Assembly: GCF_006539345.1 (NCBI RefSeq)
Contig: NZ_BJMV01000008.1
Location: 62,001 to 126,000, forward strand
From: Acetobacter peroxydans
GTDB lineage: Bacteria; Pseudomonadota; Alphaproteobacteria; Acetobacterales; Acetobacteraceae
Direction: 5' to 3'
DNA length: 64,000 nucleotides
Under the pieces are notes generated by a model that made no database searches, had not been told where the DNA came from, and worked only from the letters and a program-made list of their open reading frames with translations. Made by a program: the position numbers and the translations under genes. Shown here in pieces: positions 35,102 to 43,223 of the stretch. The number at the start of each line of letters is the position of its first letter. Within the stretch, counting starts at the first letter, position 1.

Positions 35102-36310
35102 CTAGTCTGCCCCGCTCTGGGTGGAAAGAATGACCTGCGATTTCAGAACGAAGCTACCCTGTGTCACCACGGTTTCACCGGCCTTGACGCCACGCAGCAG
35201 GACGATATTGCCATCCAGCGAAGGCCCCGTTTCCACCGGGCGCACGGCGTAACGCCCCGGCGCTGCCCGCACGAACACCACAGGCTGGCCATTCAGCGTC
35301 TGCACCGCGGCCTCCGGCACGATCATGCCCTTGACCTCATTACGAAAAAACAGCCTCGTGCGCACCAACATGCCGGGCTTGAGCCTGTTAGCGGGATTGG
35401 CCAGCAGACTACGCACCAGAACATGCTGGGTGCCGGGGTCCACGCTGCCTTCCACCGCGTCCACCCGCGACACCAGCGGCGGCTCGCCCTCGACAATCCA
35501 CGTGTACTGCCTGTTGCCCACCAGCACACTACGGGCATCGACATCGTTCACCTGCGACACCACCCAGACATGCGACAGATCATCCACCTCGATCGGGGGC
35601 GGTCCGCCGGCTGTCATATCCTGCCCGCTCACCACGGACACGTGGCTCACCACACCGTCGATAGGCGACACCACGATAGACTGCCCGCCCTCCACCTTTT
35701 CCATGCCGGAACTGTAGCGCCGCACATGCTCGGAGGCGCGACGGGCATCGGCCTCACGCTCCTGCACCAATGCGCGCGCCGCACGCCAGGCTTCCTCCCG
35801 CCGCTCGACCTCGCCTACAGACAGCGCGCCCCCCTTGAGCTGCTGGCCACGTTCATAAAGCTGGCGGGCATTGCGCTCTTCCGCCCGTGCGGCGCGGAGG
35901 GACGCTTCGTCCGAGGTGTTCTGGAATGTTTCGTCCCGCAGGGTGAAGTTCTCATACGTCAGCAGTGGCTGCCCTTTGCGCACGATCTGCCCCGGCACCA
36001 CCGCTACGGAAATAACGCGTCCATCGCCCACCGGGCGGATACGCACAATGCGCCGCTCATCCGCCGCGACATAGGCAGGGGCATCCGTATGGCGCGGCAG
36101 GCTGCCCGCAACGGCCGTGGCGGTATGGATATCCTCAGCCTGCAGGGCTTCGTCTGAAATATCCACCAGCACCGGTGCCGCCACCGCAGCCCCCGCCAAA
36201 GCTGGTTTGGCAGAAGGTGTCTGCGCCCGCCCCGCAGACATGGCAACGCAGGAGAACAACACGCCAGAAAGCAAACAGGGAGCCAGCCGCCGAAACGCTC
36301 TGAAAGTCAT
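35102..36310 (-). CDS. CzcB-type periplasmic adaptor of the metal efflux pump
   Basis: A 402-residue membrane fusion protein linking the RND pump to its outer-membrane channel. It has an N-terminal signal sequence (SGVLFSCVAMSAGRAQ), a beta-barrel/lipoyl region with RIRPVGDGRVISVAVVPGQIVRKGQPLLTY split across an Arg/Glu-rich helical hairpin (about 130-200), and the second lipoyl half SPIDGVVSHVSVVSGQDM. The C-terminal part contains VPEAAVQTLNGQPVVFV. No extra C-terminal metal-binding cysteine cluster was seen. Start and stop overlap or abut the neighbouring pump genes. Confidence 0.9.
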   Translation of the reverse strand: MTFRAFRRLAPCLLSGVLFSCVAMSAGRAQTPSAKPALAGAAVAAPVLVDISDEALQAEDIHTATAVAGSLPRHTDAPAYVAADERRIVRIRPVGDGRVISVAVVPGQIVRKGQPLLTYENFTLRDETFQNTSDEASLRAARAEERNARQLYERGQQLKGGALSVGEVERREEAWRAARALVQEREADARRASEHVRRYSSGMEKVEGGQSIVVSPIDGVVSHVSVVSGQDMTAGGPPPIEVDDLSHVWVVSQVNDVDARSVLVGNRQYTWIVEGEPPLVSRVDAVEGSVDPGTQHVLVRSLLANPANRLKPGMLVRTRLFFRNEVKGMIVPEAAVQTLNGQPVVFVRAAPGRYAVRPVETGPSLDGNIVLLRGVKAGETVVTQGSFVLKSQVILSTQSGAD

Positions 36311-37620
36311 GGGGTCTGCCCTGTCATAAGAATGATACGCGCAATCGTCGTGCGCATGGTGGCTTCAGCCTGGGCCTGCCGGTTCGCCGCATCAAGGGCA
36401 GTACGACGCGCGCGCAGATATTCCACCAAAGGGAGCTCGCCCGCCTTCCATGCGCGGGAAAGGTCAGAGGCGCGCAAGTCTGACTGCTCCTGCCCCAGCC
36501 GGGCATGTCTCATCTGCGCAGCCGCGGCGGCAAGCTGGGCGCGCAGTTGGCGGTATTCGGCCAAGACCTTGCGGTGCGCGAGAGTTTTATCAGCCTCCGC
36601 ACGGCTGACCGCCTGCATTTCCTTCATGACCATGGGCGTGTTCACGGCCTCACTGGGCAGTTCCACCTGAAACTGCACGCCTATCTGCGTATCCCACGGG
36701 CTGGCATACTGCTCCTGCCGGCTGAGCATGACCCCCACCTGCGGGTTGGGCATATAGGAATGCCGCGCGACGCTGTAGGAGGCCTGTGCCTTTTTCAACT
36801 GTGCCTCCGCAAGTTTGATCCGCGGGTCCTGCTCTACATCAAGCTGATAGCCATCACGCGCCAGCCGCCGTCCATCCATGGATGAAAGATCAGGCAGCGT
36901 GTCGCGCCCCGTCAGTGTCTCCAACTCGGCACGGACACCTTCGAGTTGCTGCCCCATATCCGCGAGCGTGCCGTCAACATCCGCCTTTTCCGCCACAGCA
37001 GCCTCATGGTCGGCCCCGGAGATTTCGCCCGCCGCCCACGCGTGTTCCACGTCCTGAGTGGTCTGTTCCAATACATGACTGACCGCGGAGAGATTGTTCA
37101 GCCGCGCGGAGAGAACAGCCCCCTGCCCCGCCAGATCCACCACCCGCACCGCCATGGCCAACCGTTGCACCTGCATCTGCCAGTTGGTGACTTTTTCATC
37201 CGCTTTCGCGGCATTTTCCGTGGCTGTGCCCTGCCCCGGCAGCCAGAGCGGCACGCTAATACTACCCTGGTAGGTCGTGTAACCCACCTTGCTGCCTATA
37301 AAGTGGTCGTCATAATACTGGCCGCTTACGATCGGCCCGCCGGGAAACCACGACCGCGCGGCCGAAGCACGCCGCCGGGCTGAAGTGTTATCCGCCATGT
37401 AGGCACGCTGTTCGGGGTCGGCCGCCCAAGCCGCAAGAATGGCATCATGCAGGCTGACCGGGCCTGAAGCAGCCGCGGGAACCGCTGCCGTAACACTGGC
37501 TGTTAGACCTGCGGAAGCTGCATAAAGTTTCGACTCCGAAACGCATAGAAGAAAGGAGGAGACTCCAACCGCACCTACAAAACGCCATGACAGGGCCGGA
37601 AACAAAGACGGACATCGCAC
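36307..37620 (-). CDS. CzcC/TolC-type outer-membrane channel of the metal efflux pump
   Basis: A 437-residue outer-membrane efflux protein with a signal peptide and the two repeated helical stretches of the TolC fold (around 120-215 and 260-430). The second includes RLARDGYQLDVEQDPRIKLAEAQLKKAQASY. It starts with GTG, preceded by AAGGGTGG about 10 bases upstream. It is the promoter-proximal gene of the three-gene czcCBA-like operon. No metal-sensing regulator gene is adjacent, so how the operon is controlled is not visible. Confidence 0.88.
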   Translation of the reverse strand: MRCPSLFPALSWRFVGAVGVSSFLLCVSESKLYAASAGLTASVTAAVPAAASGPVSLHDAILAAWAADPEQRAYMADNTSARRRASAARSWFPGGPIVSGQYYDDHFIGSKVGYTTYQGSISVPLWLPGQGTATENAAKADEKVTNWQMQVQRLAMAVRVVDLAGQGAVLSARLNNLSAVSHVLEQTTQDVEHAWAAGEISGADHEAAVAEKADVDGTLADMGQQLEGVRAELETLTGRDTLPDLSSMDGRRLARDGYQLDVEQDPRIKLAEAQLKKAQASYSVARHSYMPNPQVGVMLSRQEQYASPWDTQIGVQFQVELPSEAVNTPMVMKEMQAVSRAEADKTLAHRKVLAEYRQLRAQLAAAAAQMRHARLGQEQSDLRASDLSRAWKAGELPLVEYLRARRTALDAANRQAQAEATMRTTIARIILMTGQTP

Positions 37621-37749
37621 GAGAGCAGAACCACCCTTGGAATTGTTGCAAACCAGTACAAAAACAAATTAGACCGGACAGATGACGGCTATATGAACAA
37701 AAACTTTATAAAAAAAAATTCATATTGTCACCCTGCAATTCCAATTGCC

Positions 37750-37779
37750 TTGAACGAGCATCTCCGGCTTCAATATATA
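37750..37779 (+). promoter_or_regulatory. Candidate sigma-70 promoter of the secreted-protein gene
   Basis: TTGAAC (37750-37755) and TATATA (37774-37779) are spaced by 18 bp and sit about 45 bp upstream of the ATG at 37823. The short leader contains a cccc-aa-gggg inverted repeat followed by TAGGAG, the likely ribosome-binding site. Confidence 0.45.
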
Positions 37780-37822
37780 CATTAGGAGAATAACCCCAAG
37801 GGGATCTTAGGAGCGCAACGCC

Positions 37823-38347
37823 ATGACGGAAGAAAGAGAGTGTAAACGCTTTGGCGTAACTCTCCTGTTTTCGGCCTTTGTGCTTTCGTCTGCCCTGCTT
37901 GCTGGCACGCCTCCTGCGGCAGCGCAGGACTATAAGATGACCTGCCCGAACGAGCACAAAACCATGCGCCTGTCAGTTTCGGGCAATTATCATGGTTATC
38001 CTTTCTCCGAAGTGGAAAAAGTGGCGCTACAAAGCGTTGCCTGCCCGGACGACCCTGCGTCTCGCAAGGCGCTGCGTGAGCTCGCTGCCCAGAACCTTGA
38101 GGTCAATGTCACGATCCAGCGTTATGGCGGACAGACCCTGCGCGGCTTTGTGGCTATTACACTTCGTTCCGGTGGAGTAACAATTTCCAGCAGTTCGTCC
38201 TCGCTGTCGCAGTTCGCCAACAGTCTGCCACCCAGTTCCCTGAGTGATAATATTTACACCACCATCCAGCGCGTATGGGATAATCTGGAATACCTGCAGG
38301 AACAGAATTCCACACCCACACAAAAAGCGCTCGGCCACGTCTCATAA
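37823..38347 (+). CDS. Secreted protein of unknown function
   Basis: A 174-residue protein with a clear Sec signal peptide (basic N-region CKRFG, hydrophobic core, cleavage near AAAQ-D at about 34). The mature domain has two cysteines in MTCPNEHK and VACPDDPAS, likely forming one disulfide, a stretch NLEVNVTIQRYGGQTLRGFVAITL that looks beta-rich, a Ser-rich tract and a helical C-terminal tail. I do not recognise the family. It is divergent from the metal efflux operon, with a 202-bp shared upstream region, but nothing in the sequence proves a functional link. Confidence 0.75.
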   Translation: MTEERECKRFGVTLLFSAFVLSSALLAGTPPAAAQDYKMTCPNEHKTMRLSVSGNYHGYPFSEVEKVALQSVACPDDPASRKALRELAAQNLEVNVTIQRYGGQTLRGFVAITLRSGGVTISSSSSSLSQFANSLPPSSLSDNIYTTIQRVWDNLEYLQEQNSTPTQKALGHVS

Positions 38348-38556
38348 ATACGGGCTGGTTTTATCAACCAGCGGCCTCGGTTACGCACAATATCCGCGCC
38401 GACAACGAAGCCACGCTGTATCGGCGCGTTATCAGCATAAAAGACCGCAGAGCCCACGGCGAGTGACAGAATTATGTCACGCATGGCCTCACCGATCATC
38501 GTGGCGAATATGCGTCTGCGCATTGCCATACCGGCGCACCAGCCGCACCATAAAAA

Positions 38557-38592
38557 AAACGGCCCTCCCTTTTTACAGGGAAGGCCGTTTTT
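38557..38592. terminator. Bidirectional terminator between secreted protein and diiron protein genes
   Basis: A 12-bp stem acggccctccct/agggaaggccgt with one mismatch and a short loop is flanked by an A-run on the left and a T-run on the right. It can therefore stop transcripts from both converging genes. Confidence 0.8.
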
Positions 38593-38617
38593 CACTTACG
38601 GACAGACCGGAAACGGC

Positions 38618-39622
38618 TCAGCGCCGGTTGGCCTTGACCATTCCACTGGCAAATTCCCAGCAACGCCCGGCCCCACGCAATACCCGCGCAATGAAGGGTG
38701 CCGCCTTCGGGCGAAGCAGGCGTGAATCATAACCGGCAAACCGCCGGTCATCTTCCTGCAGGCACAGATCCATGAAATCAGGCAGGGTGATGTCGATATT
38801 GGCGACCTCCTTCGTGCCCGTCACGGTAAAATTGTTGTCCTGCGTATGAACCTGCCCTTTGTCATCCACCGTGCGAACAAGGCTGAGGCGCTCATAAATA
38901 AGGAAGCCCCAAACAGCCAAAACCTTGGCTTCGAAATAAGGACGACGCCACCACGGCATGGTGGCACGATACCAGGCCAACCAGTTGGCAAACAGCAGGA
39001 TATGGCGACATTCCTCCTGCATGATCGGCTCGAACGTGTCTGTCAGTTCCTGCGGAAAGAACCCCGAACGCTTGGCCAGTTCGAACATGCCGAAAGCAAA
39101 AAAACTATCCACACATTCCGAAAAACCCGTAACAAGGTAAGCCCACTCGACATCCTTGGGCTCGATATACGGCGGTTCGGGTGCCATAGGAATGTTGTAG
39201 GCAGCCACCATTTTGGCCAGCACTTCCTTGTGCCGGTTTTCCTCCCACGCATTGCGCGAGATGGCGTCCTTGACATCAGGATCGTCAATCAGCGCCGCAT
39301 AGGCAGCCATCCGCAGCCGGGCCTTGCCCTCGGTCTGCACGGCGATATCCCAGATCGGCAGGGAGACGACCTTATGCAGTGTCGCCGGGTCGAGCTTGGG
39401 CCATGCGATGACGGAAGGCCGATACGGGTTGAACGTGTCACGGAACATGTCAGCCATGGCACGCTTATGCGCATCGGACCCCGGCTTGAGTGGCCCCGTA
39501 ACCGGGCTTCGCCAATGACGCGCACGAAAATCCGCCAGCTCGACCGCTTCTGCGTTCGGCGGCGGGGGCAGATCGTCCATGCTGTCGGGGAGTTTGGAAT
39601 AAATCTCGCTCAGAGAACCCAT
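38618..39622 (-). CDS. Ferritin-like diiron protein of unknown function
   Basis: A 334-residue, mainly helical protein with two glutamate-rich ExxRH motifs, EENRHKE and EECRHILLF, about 80 residues apart, plus intervening conserved acidic helices (YLVTGFSECVDSFFAFG). This is the pattern of ferritin-like diiron carboxylate enzymes. The start at 39622 (MGSLSEIY) was chosen over an upstream extension for lack of a coding-like N-terminus there. There is no signal peptide, so it is probably cytoplasmic. It could be an oxygenase, oxidase or aldehyde-metabolising enzyme; the sequence does not decide. No partner reductase is adjacent. Confidence 0.75.
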   Translation of the reverse strand: MGSLSEIYSKLPDSMDDLPPPPNAEAVELADFRARHWRSPVTGPLKPGSDAHKRAMADMFRDTFNPYRPSVIAWPKLDPATLHKVVSLPIWDIAVQTEGKARLRMAAYAALIDDPDVKDAISRNAWEENRHKEVLAKMVAAYNIPMAPEPPYIEPKDVEWAYLVTGFSECVDSFFAFGMFELAKRSGFFPQELTDTFEPIMQEECRHILLFANWLAWYRATMPWWRRPYFEAKVLAVWGFLIYERLSLVRTVDDKGQVHTQDNNFTVTGTKEVANIDITLPDFMDLCLQEDDRRFAGYDSRLLRPKAAPFIARVLRGAGRCWEFASGMVKANRR

Positions 39623-39766
39623 AGTGAGGAACCTGTCTTTATTGAGGAACCCCCGGCAGGTTGGCCCAACCCGAAGCAGCCGGACCACGCGAGAGGTTCA
39701 TGACCCTAAACAGGCAGCACCTCCCCACCTTTTGACCGGCAGGGACGGCACCGCACTGTTTCCGCC

Positions 39767-40444
39767 TTAGTGCAGATCAGAAAAGCGGGAAATGATCTTT
39801 GTCACTAAACCGTATTCTATGGCTTCGGAGGCGGACATCCAGTAATTGCGGTCCGTATCCTTGGCGATTTTCTCAAAGCTATGGCCGGTTTCCGCCGCAA
39901 AAATGCGGTTGAGCCGTTCGCGCATCTTGAGGATTTCGCGCGCTTCGATGTCGATATCCGTGGCAGGCCCACGCACGCCGCCCATCGGCTGGTGCAGCAG
40001 AAAGCGCGTATTGGGCAGGCAGAATCGACGGTCCTTGTGCCCGGCCGCGAAAATGAGTGCCCCGGCCGAAGCAACCCAGCCCGTGCCGATCAGGTTGACC
40101 GGAGCAATCGAATCGACAAAGCGGATCATGTCATGGATCGTGTCGCCACTTTCCACATGCCCGCCGGGAGAATTGACGTAGACATTGATCGGCTTGTCAG
40201 ATTCACCAGCCAGCGCAAGCAGGCGGCCTGTCACGTCACGGGCGATCTTGTCGTTGATCCCGCCGAAAATCAGCACCGTCCGCCGTTTAAAGAGCTTATG
40301 TTCCAGTTCGCCCTGCGGTGCGCCGGAAGACTTTTCCTCGGTTTCCTTTTCCGGGGTTTCGGGTTCGTCGTCCAGTCTGATGGCGTCACGGGAAAAAATA
40401 CCCGGCATGGCTGTCTCCGCGCATTGTTCTGTGTCTGTGTTCAT
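39767..40444 (-). CDS. ClpP-like serine protease
   Basis: A 225-residue ClpP-family protein. The catalytic serine lies in [11 protein letters not shown], the histidine in [10 protein letters not shown] and the aspartate in [15 protein letters not shown]. It has a Glu/Pro-rich N-terminal extension of about 45 residues before VLIFGGIND, where classical ClpP has its axial loop, and SAGA replaces the usual SMGA. It stands alone, without clpX or lon, so it is probably a second, non-housekeeping ClpP paralogue. The ATG at 40444 (MNTDTEQ) is preferred over an in-frame start 14 codons upstream. Confidence 0.85.
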   Translation of the reverse strand: MNTDTEQCAETAMPGIFSRDAIRLDDEPETPEKETEEKSSGAPQGELEHKLFKRRTVLIFGGINDKIARDVTGRLLALAGESDKPINVYVNSPGGHVESGDTIHDMIRFVDSIAPVNLIGTGWVASAGALIFAAGHKDRRFCLPNTRFLLHQPMGGVRGPATDIDIEAREILKMRERLNRIFAAETGHSFEKIAKDTDRNYWMSASEAIEYGLVTKIISRFSDLH

Positions 40445-40571
40445 TATTCTATCCTGCGCCGCTGTCGCCTGCCTGCCAAGGGGCAATCACGCGGCGTCTC
40501 GCCACGGGTTGGGGAAAAGGCTAAGGTGCGGGCCGTTTCCGCCCGCGTTACCATGGAGCACGCGCCCGACC

Positions 40572-41741
40572 ATGCCCCAGCCCGGCCCCCAGCCGCATGG
40601 CCCACACCAGCCTGCCAGCCCTGAACATGCCCACCGTTCCGGCCATAAACATGGCCATACGCGTAATGCCGGCATGGCCATGCTGGCCCTGCTGCTGACC
40701 ACGGGCTGCCACCACCGAGACCTGACCGACAGCACCATGGATCTGGTGCAGCACCTGCGTGGTGGCGTTGTCGCAGAGCAACGCCCGCCGCCGCCCGGGC
40801 AGTATTCTCCCTATCCGCATGTGGGGCTGACCCCCACCACGCCGCCCAGCCTGCCCTCGCCCCAGGCCCGCACGCTGCTGACCACCCGGCTTATCCGCGA
40901 TCGTAATCTCACCTACCGCACCATGGCGGCCAACGGCACCCTGCTGCCGGCCATCCCGCCCCCGCCGTCCGACACGCCGCCTCCCGCACCCGCAGCACCG
41001 GCCCCCTCAGCATCGGGCGCGACCGCAGGGCAGAAACCTGGCGCCAAAGCCCCCAACCAGCCTGCCACCCTGCCAGAAGGGGTCAACGGCGCCATCATGG
41101 ACGCGGCCAGCGCACCGCCTCCCCCGCCGCCTCCGGCAGCAGTACCACATGCGGCACCGCACGCGGCATCTGCACCTGCACCTGCACATCCTGCCCCACC
41201 TCCCGCTCCCGCCAAGCCCGCGAAACCGGTGGACGGCGCCAAGCCCCACGGCAAAGACAAAAGCGACCCGGCCGCCAAAGAAGTGGCCATGCCGGAAGTG
41301 AGCGAGAAGAACAGCGTGGACTCGTTCCCTGCTGATGCCATTCCGGCCATCCCCGATGCGCCGCCCCCTGCACCCGATGTGGCTGGCACGCCCACACCCC
41401 CGGACATGCCGGCCACCAACACGCCACTGCCCGCCTATGATCTGAACGACGTGCCCGGCACGGGCTTTCACTTCCTGCCCCAGTCAGATGAACTGTCTCC
41501 TGGGCAGGATGATGAACTAGCCAAGCTGCTCAGAAAGACGCCGCGCGGGCCGTTCTTTATCCGTGGCTTCGGCAACGCTGCCTCGATGAGCGCGCAGGAT
41601 CAGAGCGATGCGGTACGGCTCGGCCTGCTGCGCGCCATCCGGCTAGCCCGAGTACTACAGGCGCGTGGCGTGCCCGCCTCGGCCCTGCATGTACGCGGCG
41701 ATGCTTTTGGCACGGGAGCAAAAGTCGCCAACACACCCTGA
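40572..41741 (+). CDS. Proline/alanine-rich OmpA-like lipoprotein
   Basis: A 389-residue protein with low-complexity Pro/Ala tracts from about residue 135 to 275. The C-terminal region (about 290-385) resembles a degenerate OmpA/MotB peptidoglycan-binding domain: FFIRGFGNAAS, then RLGLLRAIRLARVLQARGVPASALHVRGDAFGTGAKV. Near the N-terminus GMAMLALLLTTGCHH looks like a lipoprotein signal with the cysteine as lipid site; if so the true start may be the ATG at 40674. The chosen ATG at 40572 has GGAG 12 bases upstream. Proposed role: outer-membrane to cell-wall tether (inference). Confidence 0.65.
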   Translation: MPQPGPQPHGPHQPASPEHAHRSGHKHGHTRNAGMAMLALLLTTGCHHRDLTDSTMDLVQHLRGGVVAEQRPPPPGQYSPYPHVGLTPTTPPSLPSPQARTLLTTRLIRDRNLTYRTMAANGTLLPAIPPPPSDTPPPAPAAPAPSASGATAGQKPGAKAPNQPATLPEGVNGAIMDAASAPPPPPPPAAVPHAAPHAASAPAPAHPAPPPAPAKPAKPVDGAKPHGKDKSDPAAKEVAMPEVSEKNSVDSFPADAIPAIPDAPPPAPDVAGTPTPPDMPATNTPLPAYDLNDVPGTGFHFLPQSDELSPGQDDELAKLLRKTPRGPFFIRGFGNAASMSAQDQSDAVRLGLLRAIRLARVLQARGVPASALHVRGDAFGTGAKVANTP

Positions 41742-41901
41742 TTCCGCCTGAAGCGGAAGCTGCTGCTCACAATCGCCAGAGTTCACGCCCTGGCGATCTG
41801 TGACGCCGCAGCAGGCCCGCCACTTTAAGGAATCAGACGCGCCCATGTCATAAATCCATACCAAATTCGCATGTGTCGGCGGAGATTTCCCGCACAGGGA
41901 G

Positions 41902-41929
41902 TTGCCTGTTCCGTTTTGCGGATTACTAT
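41902..41929 (+). promoter_or_regulatory. Candidate sigma-70 promoter of alaC
   Basis: TTGCCT (41902-41907) and TACTAT (41924-41929) with 16-bp spacing lie about 60 bp before the aminotransferase ATG. Each hexamer matches consensus at four of six positions. Upstream, an 8-bp inverted repeat atcgccag/ctggcgat (41772-41797) may end the preceding transcript, though no T-run follows. Confidence 0.3.
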
Positions 41930-41987
41930 ACCCGTCCCGCAGCAACTCAGGGGCATTTCCCCTCCAGTTCCAGAGCAGCACACGTCC

Positions 41988-43223
41988 ATGACCGAAGAGT
42001 TCCACCGCATCCGTCGCCTGCCGCCCTATGTCTTTGCCTCGGTTAATCAGGCCAAAGCCGCGGCCCGTGCCCGCGGAGAGGATATTATCGACCTCGGCAT
42101 GGGCAACCCGGACACTCCCACCCCGCCGCATATCGTCGCGAAGCTGATCGAAACCGTGAACGACCCGCGCTCGCACCGCTATTCGGTCAGCAAGGGGATT
42201 CCCGGCCTGCGCAAGGCGGTAGCCGGGTATTACGAGCGCCGCTTCAATGTCACGCTCAACCCGGAAAAAGAGGTGATCGTCACCCTCGGCTCCAAGGAAG
42301 GTCTGGCCAATCTGGCCTCGGCCATCACCAGCCCGGGCGACACCATTCTGGTGCCCAACCCCTCTTACCCCATCCACCAGTTCGGCTTTATCATCGCCGG
42401 GGCCAGCGTGCGTTCCATTCCCGCCACGCCGAACGAAGATATGCTGCGCGCGCTCGATCGCGCGGTACGCCACTCGGTACCCAAGCCCACGGCGCTGATC
42501 GTCAACTTTCCGTCGAACCCCACGGCGTATCTGGCGGATCTGGATTTCTACAAGGAGCTGGTGGCCTTCGCCCGGCGCGAAAACATCTGGATTCTCTCCG
42601 ATCTCGCCTATGCCGAAATCTATTTTGGCGACAAGGTGCCCCCGTCCATTCTGGCGGTGCCGGGCGCGCGCGACATCGCGGTGGAATTCACCTCGCTGTC
42701 CAAAACCTACTCTATGGCAGGCTGGCGCGTGGGCTTTGCGGCCGGTAACGAGCGGCTGATTTCGGCCCTGACCCGCATCAAGTCCTATCTGGATTATGGG
42801 GCGTTCACCCCCATTCAGGTCGCGGCCGTCACCGCGCTGAACGGCCCGCAGGACTGCGTGGCGGACCTGCGCAACATCTACCGTGAGCGACGCGATGTCC
42901 TGATCCGCGGCCTCCATGCCGCAGGCTGGGACGTACCCTCCCCCGAGGGGTCCATGTTCGCCTGGGCGCCCATTCCCGAGCCGTTCCGGGCCATGGGGAG
43001 TGTCGCTTTCTCTAAACTCCTTCTGGAAGAAGCAGGCGTTGCCGTCGCCCCCGGCCTCGGCTTTGGTGAATATGGTGATGACCATGTCCGTATCGGTCTG
43101 GTCGAAAACCCCCACCGCCTGCGTCAGGCGCTGCGCTCCATCAAGGGCTTCCTGTCCGCCCATGGGGTGAGCGCGCCCGTTCTTCCTTCCTCAGCCAAAA
43201 AGCCGGAGTCTGCTGCACCGTGA
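41988..43223 (+). CDS. alaC: AlaC-type aminotransferase (class I/II, PLP)
   Basis: A 411-residue fold-type I aminotransferase. The start at 41988 (MTEEFHRIRRLPPYVF) matches the N-terminal shape of E. coli AlaC, and later stretches also match it closely: RGEDIIDLGMGNPD, GSKEGLANL, VPNPSYPIHQFG, VNFPSNPTAY and the PLP lysine in LSKTYSMAGWRVGF. AlaC makes alanine from pyruvate and glutamate. Relatives are often annotated LL-diaminopimelate aminotransferase, which cannot be excluded by eye. It overlaps hom (GTGA), so the two are co-expressed. Confidence 0.87.
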   Translation: MTEEFHRIRRLPPYVFASVNQAKAAARARGEDIIDLGMGNPDTPTPPHIVAKLIETVNDPRSHRYSVSKGIPGLRKAVAGYYERRFNVTLNPEKEVIVTLGSKEGLANLASAITSPGDTILVPNPSYPIHQFGFIIAGASVRSIPATPNEDMLRALDRAVRHSVPKPTALIVNFPSNPTAYLADLDFYKELVAFARRENIWILSDLAYAEIYFGDKVPPSILAVPGARDIAVEFTSLSKTYSMAGWRVGFAAGNERLISALTRIKSYLDYGAFTPIQVAAVTALNGPQDCVADLRNIYRERRDVLIRGLHAAGWDVPSPEGSMFAWAPIPEPFRAMGSVAFSKLLLEEAGVAVAPGLGFGEYGDDHVRIGLVENPHRLRQALRSIKGFLSAHGVSAPVLPSSAKKPESAAP

